From the NCBI GenBank assembly GCA_018262395.1, contig JAGSYM010000042.1, positions 1 through 7,684 of the forward strand: 7,684 nt of DNA. The letters are read 5' to 3'. Made by a program: the position numbers and the translations under genes. This document shows, piece after piece, positions 1 to 6,908 of this stretch (positions are counted from its first letter, which is position 1; each line of letters starts with the position of its first letter). This DNA comes from Nitrospirota bacterium. GTDB taxonomy: Bacteria > Nitrospirota > Thermodesulfovibrionia > Thermodesulfovibrionales > SM23-35. The notes under the pieces were generated by a model. That model had not been told where the DNA came from. It made no database searches and worked only from the letters and a program-made list of their open reading frames with translations.

Positions 1-1730
1 TTTTCCCTGATTTCAAGACCGGAAAAACCCTGAGACTCATACTCTTCGATGAGCGTTATAAATTTCTTCACGTTTGCATGCCTCTGCTGTTCTCCAAAAT
101 ACTGCCAACCACCTGTCTCTGACAGGATATCTTCGAGAATCACAGCAAACCGTGTTGTTCTGGATCTTTCAATCCAGTTAGAGATAGTGTGATATGCGCG
201 GGAAATTCTTTTGTTCTTAGCCATGCCAAGTTTCCTGAACAGCGGGGCTTTGCTCTCGTTGACAAGCCTCATGAATATGCCGTAGTTGATGCCAAATAGC
301 GGGGAGCGCAACAGACAAAAAAGACTGTGATCGTCATATGGGTCAACGAGAAAAAAGAGGAGTTCTCGCAGGAATGCCACCTCGGGTTCATCGTAAAACC
401 CGATACCTTTTACGACAATGAACGGTATTCCCTGACGTCTCAGCGCTTCTTCATAGACAGTGAGATGGGTTCGTTTCCGCAACAGTATTGCCATATCACC
501 ATATGTACATTTCCTTCTGATTTCTCCATTCCATATTTCGTGAACAGTATTTAATGAGCATATTCTTCCGGCGAGAACCGAAGCTTCATGTTCACGGTTT
601 TTCCTGATGCTCTCTCCTCCTTCAAGAAGTATGAGTTCGACCTGCCCGGAACCCTTTCGAGTTGCTGCGAAAGGAGTGTAGTTGGTGCGCCATCGTTCAA
701 ACAGACCCGACGGCATCAGCCGGGTGAAGAGGCTGTTCACAAAATCGACGATCTCCGGAAGACTCCGGTAGTTTTCTTTAATCGCTTCGAAGTGGAATTC
801 ATCCGCAAGCCATTCAGAGAATTTCTCTTTGGCTTCCTGGAATATTTCGACGTTTGCCCCCCTGAAGAGGTAGATTGACTGTTTATCATCCCCGACAAGG
901 AAGATAGTCGGTATCTTCCCTCTGTCTCTCTGAGAGCCGAGACCGGACCGCCACTCCTCTGTGAGTTTATCGATAATCTTCCATTGCAGGGAACTCGTGT
1001 CCTGGAATTCATCCACGAGGATATGGTCGGTGTGCTCATCAAAGGAATAAAGAAAATTCTGCCACTGGGGGTTTTTTATCAATGCGTCATACGCAAGCAA
1101 TTCTATGTCATTGAAATCAATAAAATGCCTTTTCCGTTTCTTATCAGTGTACCGCCTGAGGCATCGCGCATACAATTCCAGAATTCTCTTTTCTTCGCCT
1201 TCGGCAGGCTGGCCCTCAGTGATCATTATCTCCGCATGCGGTCTCTTGCTGTGCAGTTCATTGATTATTCTGAAAAGACTGTTCCAACCCTTTACCCCTC
1301 TTGTTACTATCATCGAAAAGAAGAGGTCGGGCCGTTCTCTTTCCTCCAAAAGGCTTTCATAGACGGATTCAGTCCACAATGTGGCTGCAGTGAATTCATC
1401 CATAACATCGAGAGACGGATCCAGACCAAGCTCCATGGAAAAACGTTTCAGTAGTTTGAGACAGAATGAGTGGATTGTCGAGATACGCATGAACGGCATC
1501 TTATCCCGGATCTTAATAAAAAGGGCAGGGTGCTCGGCTTCGAGTATATCGAGAATCCGTTTCTTCATTTCCGCTGCAGCTTTTTCAGTGAATGTTATTG
1601 CAAGAATATATTCTAACCGGGAACCGCTCAGCAGCAAGCCAATATATCGGCGTGCAAGTTTTTCCGTCTTCCCGGAACCGGCCGGGGCAGAGATGATGAC
1701 ACTCTTTGTTATATCGAGATATTTTTCCAT
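1..1730 (-). CDS. addA: AddA-like UvrD/RecB-superfamily helicase subunit, partial (3' end beyond the window)
   Basis: This is the ATP-dependent 3'-5' helicase subunit of an AddAB/RecBCD-type double-strand-break resection enzyme. The frame is open from ATG at 1730 to the left edge (576 codons) without a stop. Superfamily 1A motifs appear in order: Walker A APAGSGKT (residues 15-22), motif Ia ITFTEKAAAEM (45-55), STIHSFC (84-90), motif II LVDEFQDT (238-245), motif III VGDDKQSIYLFRGA (279-292), ENYRS (319-323), DMAILLRKR (412-420) and GIPFIVVKG (434-442). Walker A and the Walker B DE are intact, so ATPase activity is expected. The start overlaps the end of the upstream addB-like gene by 22 nt and has only a weak purine-rich leader, which suggests translational coupling. 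Full AddA proteins are about 1000-1250 aa and carry a C-terminal nuclease domain, which would lie outside the window. RecB is the alternative name; the AddB-like partner favours AddA. Confidence 0.9.
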   Translation of the reverse strand, partial: MEKYLDITKSVIISAPAGSGKTEKLARRYIGLLLSGSRLEYILAITFTEKAAAEMKKRILDILEAEHPALFIKIRDKMPFMRISTIHSFCLKLLKRFSMELGLDPSLDVMDEFTAATLWTESVYESLLEERERPDLFFSMIVTRGVKGWNSLFRIINELHSKRPHAEIMITEGQPAEGEEKRILELYARCLRRYTDKKRKRHFIDFNDIELLAYDALIKNPQWQNFLYSFDEHTDHILVDEFQDTSSLQWKIIDKLTEEWRSGLGSQRDRGKIPTIFLVGDDKQSIYLFRGANVEIFQEAKEKFSEWLADEFHFEAIKENYRSLPEIVDFVNSLFTRLMPSGLFERWRTNYTPFAATRKGSGQVELILLEGGESIRKNREHEASVLAGRICSLNTVHEIWNGEIRRKCTYGDMAILLRKRTHLTVYEEALRRQGIPFIVVKGIGFYDEPEVAFLRELLFFLVDPYDDHSLFCLLRSPLFGINYGIFMRLVNESKAPLFRKLGMAKNKRISRAYHTISNWIERSRTTRFAVILEDILSETGGWQYFGEQQRHANVKKFITLIEEYESQGFSGLEIRE

Positions 1731-4519
1731 ATCTGCTGTACTATCTCTGCTCTTTGTATATAGGGGCAATACGGCCTTTCCGGGCAATTCCCGCATATCT
1801 GCTCAATCAGGGGAAATGCAGGGAAATCGCCTTTCCTCATCTTCATAACCGTCTCTTCGAGAAAGTTGAGTGCCGCGGCTATATACGCCTCTAATGTACG
1901 GTCATTCTGTCTGTCATTTCTGTTCGGAATCCATGAGACGGAGAGATCCCGTAATGAATATATTCCAACGCGCTCAACAAAAAAACCTGTTGACTTCATG
2001 AGCGCGGCATAGAGAAATAATTGCAGGGTAACTCCCTGTGACAGTACCTGCAAGCCGCTGAATTGGGTCGCACCTGTCTTGTAATCTATCAGTTCGACAG
2101 CAGGGAGTACCGATGATGACACGTGAAAGTTGAGTGATTGGTCTTTTTCGGCATTCTCAATTTTTTTGTCTATCCGGTCTATCTTCCCTTTCAGGGTGAT
2201 GCCCCTCAATACCTCCCCTTTGACTGAAAATTCAGCCTTCATGAAAGCATACCCGTCATCTGCTATTTTATGTTCAAGTTTACAGATATCGGGAAGGATT
2301 GATAGAAATGAATCTTTCAGGACTTTCTTCCAGAATATATCAAGAGACCTTTGTGACAGGAGAGCATCTATTTTTTTGCCTGCAGTCAAAACAAGGGTGT
2401 CGGGATCATCAAATCTCTCTGATACCAGTTCCTGCATTATCTCATGTACAATGGTCCCCAAAACCACTGCGTCCATTTCGAACTTTCTAATTTCGAGAGG
2501 TTTGAGAGAAAGGACTTTTTCGATAAAGAACTTTCTCGGACACATTCTGAAGGTGTCAATATCCGTCACCCTGATGGAAGATTTCTTACCAAACATTTTT
2601 TGAATCGATCTCTTATCGGGTGCGCATACATCTGATATGCGTGACGAAAGGGTTACCTTGCCTTTTCGGGTTAACTCTTCTTCCTTTGAAAATATTCCAT
2701 GCAGAGACTTCGGAATTTCTTGATTCCAGGATAAAAATGACGATGGAAGAAACAACCTTTCTCCCTCCATAACAGAATAACTCAGGGAATAACTCTTTGC
2801 AGATGACAGCGCCCTCCTAAAGAGAAACCTCTGAAGGAGAAGATATTTATCGAGATGAACAAGGCCAAGTTCTCTCCTCACATTGTCCGGTAAGAGCAGG
2901 TCGATATCCGGTTTTGATGGAAACACTCCGTCTCTCAGTCCGGCGAAGTAAAGATGTTCAGACTCCAGGCCGTACACATCCATGAAACTCATGACGCGTA
3001 CACCAGCATTGTCTGTCATCATCGATTTGGCATGCAGACAGTGTTTCAGTGTATCGATGAACGTGTGCATATCTGTTAGGGAACCGTCCGAAAAGCTGTC
3101 CATCAGGGAAAGTTCACTCAATATCTCAATGACCGTATCCCTGTTGCTGATATCATTATTACCGGTATTGTCGAAATCAAAATCTTTCAGGAGATTTATG
3201 ACAGCATTGCTGTAATCACTGAAAGACGCCTTACTGCGGATGGATTCAAGGTGCGTCAGTTTCCTGAAGACCCACATAAGTTCCTTCCGAACGGCCCGAG
3301 ATTCCCTATCGCTGATGAATTCTGCATTGGCACGCAGTAACTCGGACTCCATCAAGCTTAACCACACATCCTTCCCCTTTGTGATACCGGAGGCAATAGA
3401 GAGAGAGGGAATGTATTCCCTGAAGCAAGCGGGCAGGGCTTTAAAATACGGGGAGATAAGAAATTGAGAAAACTGAAGTCGTGGGAAATCATTTGATACT
3501 GATTCGAGCAACGCAATGAGGTCGAGAAAAGGTCTTGACTTCGCCAGCGGTTTTTCTGAGGTAATGGTGAAGGGAATACCATATTTTCCGAAAATACGGG
3601 ACACCATATCCGAACAGGAGTGCATCTCAGGAAAAACAACGAAAATTCTGTTTAGATCAGGTGCAGAGCGTTTTATGAAGTGATTCTTAATATCTCTTGC
3701 AATCCCCTCAATCTCTTCCTCTGCACTCCGATACGAATAATGATCAAGTGACATAAGATGCTTTTCGTGCCCAAGATACGCGGGTTCAAATATAAAGTTG
3801 TTATTGAGATAAGTAACATAACTGTCTGTTACACCATGATATTCTCTGGAATAAGGTATTGAGATTAACGTGTCATGTGCGTTCTCAATCAATGCTTTGA
3901 GGAGTACCCCTTCTGTTCCTGTCAATTCGTAAAAACCGTCAATGATAAGGCAATCATACCTGATAGGTCGCTCCCGTATAATGCCCGGGCATATTTCCAT
4001 CACATCATTCTCATCTACAGCATTACATTTGTTCAACATTTCCTGATATAGACCCATGCAGGTTACGGCATCCATAACTCTGAGTGAGACTTCCTCAGGT
4101 ATTCCGAGACGATTAAAAGTCGAGCGGAGTTTACTGGTGATTGCCATGAGGGTATTTCCCGGATGATACAGTTTTATCTCATTCACGAAGTCAGCAATCA
4201 GGCTTGAGTACCCTAAACTTTTTCTGGTAAGTATAGACAGCACAACCGGTATGAGAGCCTGTGGTATGATTTTCCCGTTTTCATGCATTCGGAATAGCCG
4301 AATTGCAAGCTGTTTCATGGTCATCATTTCCGGCGGGATGTAACAGGCGCCCAGAACAGCATGCGCTGTTCGCTGTGCATCACGAATTTTCCATGGAGTA
4401 GGAGCAACATAAAGGATTCCTGAATAATCGGGACCCTTTATTTTTTGTACAGCTTTTTTGAAAAGTTCCTCGGTCGAACCCTTAAAAGCAGAGGCGGTAT
4501 AAAAGACGCTGATCGGCAT
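1709..4519 (-). CDS. addB: AddB-like PD-(D/E)XK nuclease subunit with Fe-S cysteines
   Basis: This is probably the second subunit of the AddAB helicase-nuclease, which degrades DNA ends together with AddA. From ATG 4519 it is 936 aa, shorter than classical AddB (about 1150 aa). The N-terminus (ISVFYTASAFKGS) lacks a Walker A motif. A RecC/AddB-type segment GLRDGVFP lies at 527-534. The C-terminal nuclease domain shows H692 (GTIVHEIM), D781 (GKIDRID), D812-Y-K814 (IDYKTG) and QLFLY (833-837), the expected catalytic set. Cys660 (FRMCPRKFF) plus Cys909, Cys912 and Cys918 (CGNCPERPYC) match the AddB 4Fe-4S staple. A TTG at 4561 would add 14 residues. I prefer ATG 4519 because the family-like sequence begins there and a strong extended -10 lies between the two starts. 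Neither start has a good Shine-Dalgarno sequence. The TAA stop lies inside the downstream addA-like gene. Confidence 0.88.
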   Translation of the reverse strand: MPISVFYTASAFKGSTEELFKKAVQKIKGPDYSGILYVAPTPWKIRDAQRTAHAVLGACYIPPEMMTMKQLAIRLFRMHENGKIIPQALIPVVLSILTRKSLGYSSLIADFVNEIKLYHPGNTLMAITSKLRSTFNRLGIPEEVSLRVMDAVTCMGLYQEMLNKCNAVDENDVMEICPGIIRERPIRYDCLIIDGFYELTGTEGVLLKALIENAHDTLISIPYSREYHGVTDSYVTYLNNNFIFEPAYLGHEKHLMSLDHYSYRSAEEEIEGIARDIKNHFIKRSAPDLNRIFVVFPEMHSCSDMVSRIFGKYGIPFTITSEKPLAKSRPFLDLIALLESVSNDFPRLQFSQFLISPYFKALPACFREYIPSLSIASGITKGKDVWLSLMESELLRANAEFISDRESRAVRKELMWVFRKLTHLESIRSKASFSDYSNAVINLLKDFDFDNTGNNDISNRDTVIEILSELSLMDSFSDGSLTDMHTFIDTLKHCLHAKSMMTDNAGVRVMSFMDVYGLESEHLYFAGLRDGVFPSKPDIDLLLPDNVRRELGLVHLDKYLLLQRFLFRRALSSAKSYSLSYSVMEGERLFLPSSFLSWNQEIPKSLHGIFSKEEELTRKGKVTLSSRISDVCAPDKRSIQKMFGKKSSIRVTDIDTFRMCPRKFFIEKVLSLKPLEIRKFEMDAVVLGTIVHEIMQELVSERFDDPDTLVLTAGKKIDALLSQRSLDIFWKKVLKDSFLSILPDICKLEHKIADDGYAFMKAEFSVKGEVLRGITLKGKIDRIDKKIENAEKDQSLNFHVSSSVLPAVELIDYKTGATQFSGLQVLSQGVTLQLFLYAALMKSTGFFVERVGIYSLRDLSVSWIPNRNDRQNDRTLEAYIAAALNFLEETVMKMRKGDFPAFPLIEQICGNCPERPYCPYIQRAEIVQQIWKNISI

Positions 4520-4535
4520 ACACTGTTTGTTTTTT

Positions 4536-4544
4536 ATTATACCA
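4536..4544 (-). promoter_or_regulatory. Extended -10 promoter element for the addB-addA unit
   Basis: Reading the minus strand, TGGTATAAT is a perfect extended -10 (TGn plus TATAAT). The hexamer 17 bp upstream (CTGTTG) is a poor -35, which is tolerated in extended -10 promoters. Transcription would begin near 4529, leaving a leader of only about 10 nt before ATG 4519. This argues against the TTG at 4561 as the start. It was found by motif reading only. Confidence 0.5.
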
Positions 4545-4600
4545 TCGTCATCAGGAACCAACAGAAAGCAAAGTGGGGGGAAAATTGTTGACTTTAGATA

Positions 4601-4629
4601 TTGCTTGCGCTTTTAAAGGAAATTATATT
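4601..4629 (+). promoter_or_regulatory. Candidate sigma-70-type promoter for hpt-queD-regulator
   Basis: TTGCTT (4601-4606) is followed after 17 bp by TATATT (4624-4629, five of six consensus bases). A start near 4636 would give a leader of about 50 nt before hpt. A second, poorer option is TTGACT at 4588-4593 with TTTAAA at 4612-4617 (18-bp spacing). The region lies between divergent genes, so a rightward promoter is expected somewhere here. Confidence 0.4.
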
Positions 4630-4687
4630 AAATAATACATATAGTTGTAGCGATAAGCCTGCAATTTTAAATCATGAAGGAGCGTGT

Positions 4688-5209
4688 ATGATTATCGGAA
4701 AACCTCTTTTGACTGCCGGTCAGATACAGGGAAAGGTTAAGGAACTTGCCCGTGAAATATCAAAAGATTATGCGGGGAAAGACGTTATTGCGGTAGGAAT
4801 TCTGAAAGGAGCCTTCATGTTTTTTTCCGACATCGTTCGCTCAATTGAAATTCCTCTGACGTTCGACTTTATAATCGCTTCGAGTTATGTGAAGTCTGAC
4901 ACAACAGGAGAAGTGAAGATTCATTATGATGTACGTGAAGACATTTCGGACAAGCATGTACTTCTCATAGATGATATTGTTGATACCGGAATTACACTCA
5001 ATCAAATCCGCGAAAGAATTCTTACCCGTACTCCCCTCAGTCTGAAGATTTGCACATTTCTTGACAAGAGGGAGAGGAGAGAAGTTGATATTCCATTGGA
5101 TTACGTCGGGTATGTTATCCCAAACCAGTATGTTGTCGGATATGGTCTCGACTATGACAACAGATACAGAAACCTGCCCTACATATCGGTATTCAGAAAG
5201 AAAGCCTGA
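4688..5209 (+). CDS. hpt: Hypoxanthine phosphoribosyltransferase
   Basis: This cytosolic purine-salvage enzyme transfers ribose-5-phosphate from PRPP to hypoxanthine (and often guanine), giving IMP or GMP. The 173-aa length is normal for bacterial Hpt. Visible motifs are the PPi loop LKGA (39-42), the flexible-loop SSY (65-67) leading into TTGEV (72-76), the PRPP-binding loop VLLIDDIVDTGITL (91-104) and the C-terminal purine/Mg region IPNQYVVGYGLDY (144-156) with YRNLPYI. ATG 4688 is chosen because AAGGAG (4677-4682) lies 5 nt upstream and the family N-terminus begins here. An in-frame TTG at 4601 would add 29 residues unlike the family. queD follows 9 nt after the stop, so the two are probably co-transcribed. 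Confidence 0.95.
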   Translation: MIIGKPLLTAGQIQGKVKELAREISKDYAGKDVIAVGILKGAFMFFSDIVRSIEIPLTFDFIIASSYVKSDTTGEVKIHYDVREDISDKHVLLIDDIVDTGITLNQIRERILTRTPLSLKICTFLDKRERREVDIPLDYVGYVIPNQYVVGYGLDYDNRYRNLPYISVFRKKA

Positions 5210-5218
5210 TAACCAAAT

Positions 5219-5590
5219 ATGTTTGAGCTGATGATCGAAACATATTTTTCTGCCGCACACCAACTGAGAGGATATAAAGGTCAGTGTGAAAAACTCCATG
5301 GGCATAACTGGAAAGTTCAGGTGTATGTTCTCGCAGAAAAATTGAATGAAATCGAATTGGCAATGGATTTTCATGAACTGAAACGGCTTACCGAAGAGGT
5401 TTTGGCACCGCTGGATCATGGATTTTTGAATGACATTTTCCCTTTTACCGAAAAAAATCCTTCATCAGAAAATATAGCGAAATGGATCTATGATTCACTG
5501 AAAAAAAAATTAAACGGTTCCAATGTGAGTCTTTCCGGCATAACGGTGTGGGAATCCGAGGCTGCTTCCGCAACATACTTCGAGGAATGA
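5219..5590 (+). CDS. queD: 6-carboxy-5,6,7,8-tetrahydropterin synthase (QueD/PTPS family)
   Basis: This 123-aa protein belongs to the QueD / 6-pyruvoyl-tetrahydropterin synthase family. QueD turns dihydroneopterin triphosphate into carboxy-tetrahydropterin, an early step to preQ0 and queuosine of tRNA. The three zinc-binding histidines are visible: H14 (FSAAH) and H27, H29 (LHGHNW). The catalytic Cys23 (QCEKLHGH), the Asp66-His67 pair (LDHGFLND) and Glu112 (VWESEAA) are also present, so it should be active. The Cys four residues before HGH fits the QueD type. No other queuosine genes (queC, queE, queF) lie in the window, so a different pterin role cannot be excluded. The start lies 9 nt after hpt with no clear Shine-Dalgarno. 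A second Met at codon 5 is possible, but the family N-terminus favours the first. Confidence 0.9.
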   Translation: MFELMIETYFSAAHQLRGYKGQCEKLHGHNWKVQVYVLAEKLNEIELAMDFHELKRLTEEVLAPLDHGFLNDIFPFTEKNPSSENIAKWIYDSLKKKLNGSNVSLSGITVWESEAASATYFEE

Positions 5591-5591
5591 G

Positions 5592-5614
5592 ATATAGTGA
5601 CACATCACTGATAT
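5592..5614 (+). promoter_or_regulatory. Potential hairpin covering the regulator's start codon
   Basis: In the 22-nt gap after queD, ATATAGTGA (5592-5600) can pair with TCACTgATAT (5605-5614) around a CACA loop, with one bulged G. The distal arm includes the first two bases of the ATG at 5613. No Shine-Dalgarno is visible in the gap. The structure might hide the start until ribosomes finishing queD open it. The stem is mostly A-U and of marginal stability. The AGTGA-N4-TCACT symmetry could instead be a DNA operator. Confidence 0.3.
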
Positions 5615-6236
5615 GACCATACGAATAGCGATAGGATGTCACAGTTATCTTCTTGGTGAGGGAATAAAAAAACTTTTCAGGGAAGATGAAGGTATAGATG
5701 TCATCGGTATTTTTGATGAAGGATTGGACATGGGAGAGATAGCAAAACTTTCCCCGGATATCATTCTTGCAGACTTCAAGATATTCCGATCGTTTCCCGA
5801 TGAATTTGCGAATGACACCCAGACAAAGATTTTACTGATCAGCGACAGATCGTGGCTTTCGGAATCCGAGTTTCAGATCCCAGAGTTGCTGACAAGAGGA
5901 GTTCACGGAATCCTGGCGCCTGATGCCGATTCCAGGATTCTTAGAAAAGCGGTTAAAGCGGTCTATGCCGGGGAATTGTGGCTCGACCGGAAACTAATCA
6001 AAGATGTCCTCTATAACATGACGCATGTGGACCAGAAGGTTGCTCTGACCAGGAAAGAAAAAGAGATTGTATCACTCATATGCCATGGGTACAGAAATAA
6101 AGAAATTGGGCAAAAGCTTGGTATTACCGAGCAGACGGTGAAATCCCACTGTAACCGGATATTCAAAAAGGTCGGCGTCTCAGACAGACTTCAGCTTGCT
6201 CTTTATACCCACAAGATATGGCCTGGCCATATTTAG
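5613..6236 (+). CDS. LuxR/NarL-type response regulator with degenerate receiver domain
   Basis: This is a 207-aa DNA-binding regulator. Residues 1-120 resemble a receiver domain, with the usual phospho-acceptor Asp at 54 (PDIILADFK). Residues 145-200 form a GerE/LuxR helix-turn-helix (LTRKEKEIVSLICHG, NKEIGQKLGITEQTVKSH). The receiver is unusual. The Mg-binding acidic pair that normally follows strand 1 (as in IADDH) is replaced by Gly8-Cys9 (AIGCHS), and the conserved Lys of strand 5 by Pro103 (ILAPDAD). Ordinary phosphorylation is therefore doubtful, and it may act as a phosphorylation-independent (atypical) regulator. No histidine kinase is adjacent. It starts 22 nt after queD with no evident ribosome-binding site; ATG 5613 is the only credible start, since a TGA lies in frame at 5598. 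Targets are unknown. Confidence 0.88.
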   Translation: MTIRIAIGCHSYLLGEGIKKLFREDEGIDVIGIFDEGLDMGEIAKLSPDIILADFKIFRSFPDEFANDTQTKILLISDRSWLSESEFQIPELLTRGVHGILAPDADSRILRKAVKAVYAGELWLDRKLIKDVLYNMTHVDQKVALTRKEKEIVSLICHGYRNKEIGQKLGITEQTVKSHCNRIFKKVGVSDRLQLALYTHKIWPGHI

Positions 6237-6237
6237 A

Positions 6238-6247
6238 GTATTAATAC
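6238..6247. repeat. Perfect 10-bp palindrome GTATTAATAC
   Basis: This perfect self-complementary decamer begins just after the stop codon of the LuxR-type regulator gene. It has no T-tract or GC stem, so it is not a terminator. An operator is possible, but chance occurrence in AT-rich DNA is also plausible. Confidence 0.25.
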
Positions 6248-6302
6248 AAAAGTACTAAACACTCTCCAACTTAATTCCATAAATTTTCAGCCTTTTGGGT
6301 AA

Positions 6303-6331
6303 TTGTAAAATCTGCGTGTTTGGTGTAAAAA
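6303..6331 (+). promoter_or_regulatory. Candidate promoter for the PilZ gene
   Basis: TTGTAA (6303-6308, four of six) is followed after 17 bp by TAAAAA (6326-6331, four of six). It would give a leader of about 60 nt before the PilZ start. The 161-nt gap after the regulator gene makes an independent promoter reasonable. The rest of the gap shows no ORF or RNA gene. Confidence 0.3.
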
Positions 6332-6350
6332 GTAGGTGAAATTTGCTTAC

Positions 6351-6366
6351 GAACAGGTAACTGTTT
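6351..6366 (+). other. Small potential RNA hairpin with GUAA loop
   Basis: GAACAG and CTGTTT can form six pairs (one G-U) closed by GTAA, a GNRA-type tetraloop. It lies about 20 nt upstream of the Shine-Dalgarno of the PilZ gene. It is too small for a known riboswitch; any role is speculative. Confidence 0.2.
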
Positions 6367-6387
6367 CTTTTGAAATGATTTTTCTTC

Positions 6388-6393
6388 AGGAGG
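6388..6393 (+). promoter_or_regulatory. Perfect Shine-Dalgarno deciding a TTG start
   Basis: AGGAGG is a full match to the anti-Shine-Dalgarno. It ends 4 nt before the TTG at 6398. No ATG or GTG in that frame lies near, so this site fixes the rare start codon. Confidence 0.75.
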
Positions 6394-6397
6394 CACT

Positions 6398-6784
6398 TTG
6401 ATTTTACGGCTAACGTGTCCGGGGTGTAGCAAAGATTCATATAGCGCTTCTGTAGAAACGTTCAAGCCATGTCCGTATTGCGGGATTCTTTTCAGCGGTA
6501 AATATGGGTCTGAAAAAAGAAAACAGTTCCGTATAAAGAAAGAAATTCCCTTTGTATTTTCACATCAGGGTCAACACCATGAGGCATGTACCATGGATAT
6601 TTCCGATAAAGGCTTATGTGTAAAAATATTCGGCAGACCATCTCTCCCGATTGGTGAAACCCTAAATTTCACCGTAAACGATATCAGTCTCAAAGCACAA
6701 GTTATGTGGTTCTCCAATAACAGCGAGATGCCCGTTGCTTCGACCGGGTTAAAGATACTGGACGGAAACTTACATCCGCTTTAG
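6398..6784 (+). CDS. Zinc-ribbon and PilZ domain protein (cyclic-di-GMP receptor)
   Basis: This is a 128-aa protein in two parts. Residues 7-28 hold two CxxC knuckles (CPGC at 7-10, CPYC at 25-28), a short zinc ribbon. Residues 40-125 match PilZ, with both cyclic-di-GMP binding signatures intact: RxxxR (RKQFR, 41-45) and (D/N)xSxxG (DISDKG, 67-72). Known PilZ proteins bind cyclic-di-GMP and control motility, adhesion or polysaccharide output through a partner; the zinc ribbon could contact such a partner, but that is inference. No signal peptide or membrane segment is visible, so it should be cytosolic. Translation starts at TTG behind a perfect AGGAGG. It sits alone between the regulator and acyl-CoA dehydrogenase genes, so the neighbours do not reveal its pathway. 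Confidence 0.87.
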   Translation: MILRLTCPGCSKDSYSASVETFKPCPYCGILFSGKYGSEKRKQFRIKKEIPFVFSHQGQHHEACTMDISDKGLCVKIFGRPSLPIGETLNFTVNDISLKAQVMWFSNNSEMPVASTGLKILDGNLHPL

Positions 6785-6812
6785 TGCCTGCCGGCGTCTT
6801 CATCTTCCTTCC

Positions 6813-6822
6813 TTAACGTTAA
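6813..6822. repeat. Perfect 10-bp palindrome TTAACGTTAA
   Basis: This self-complementary decamer lies 29 nt after the PilZ stop codon, in the 271-nt gap before the acyl-CoA dehydrogenase gene. It may be a regulator site or chance; no known regulator is assigned. Confidence 0.25.
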
Positions 6823-6856
6823 TAGCAGCGTCCGCATATTTATAAAGCTTTCGTGT

Positions 6857-6885
6857 TTCAAAAGGCGTTTCGTTAATGGTAAAAT
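6857..6885 (+). promoter_or_regulatory. Candidate promoter upstream of the acyl-CoA dehydrogenase gene
   Basis: TTCAAA (6857-6862, four of six) lies 17 bp before TAAAAT (6880-6885, five of six), and the -10 is preceded by TGG, an extended -10 feature. Transcription would start near 6892 and give a leader of about 165 nt that includes the palindromic repeat. A perfect TTGACA at 7018-7023 has no usable -10 between it and the coding start. Confidence 0.4.
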
Positions 6886-6908
6886 GAAAACCAATCTTCT
6901 ATAGATTG

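Noticed and set aside
737..1042. Short minus-strand open frame inside the helicase gene
   Set aside because: It lies in a different frame from the addA-like gene, whose motif II DEFQDT is encoded at the same place. The short frame shows no recognisable motif.
4601..4687. Possible 29-residue N-terminal extension of Hpt from a TTG at 4601
   Set aside because: It has no ribosome-binding site, overlaps the candidate promoter and does not resemble the family; AAGGAG before ATG 4688 is clear.
5596..5609. CRP/FNR-type binding site AGTGA-N4-TCACT
   Set aside because: CRP sites have TGTGA-N6-TCACA and FNR sites TTGAT-N4-ATCAA. This matches neither, and it sits inside an operon rather than upstream of a promoter.
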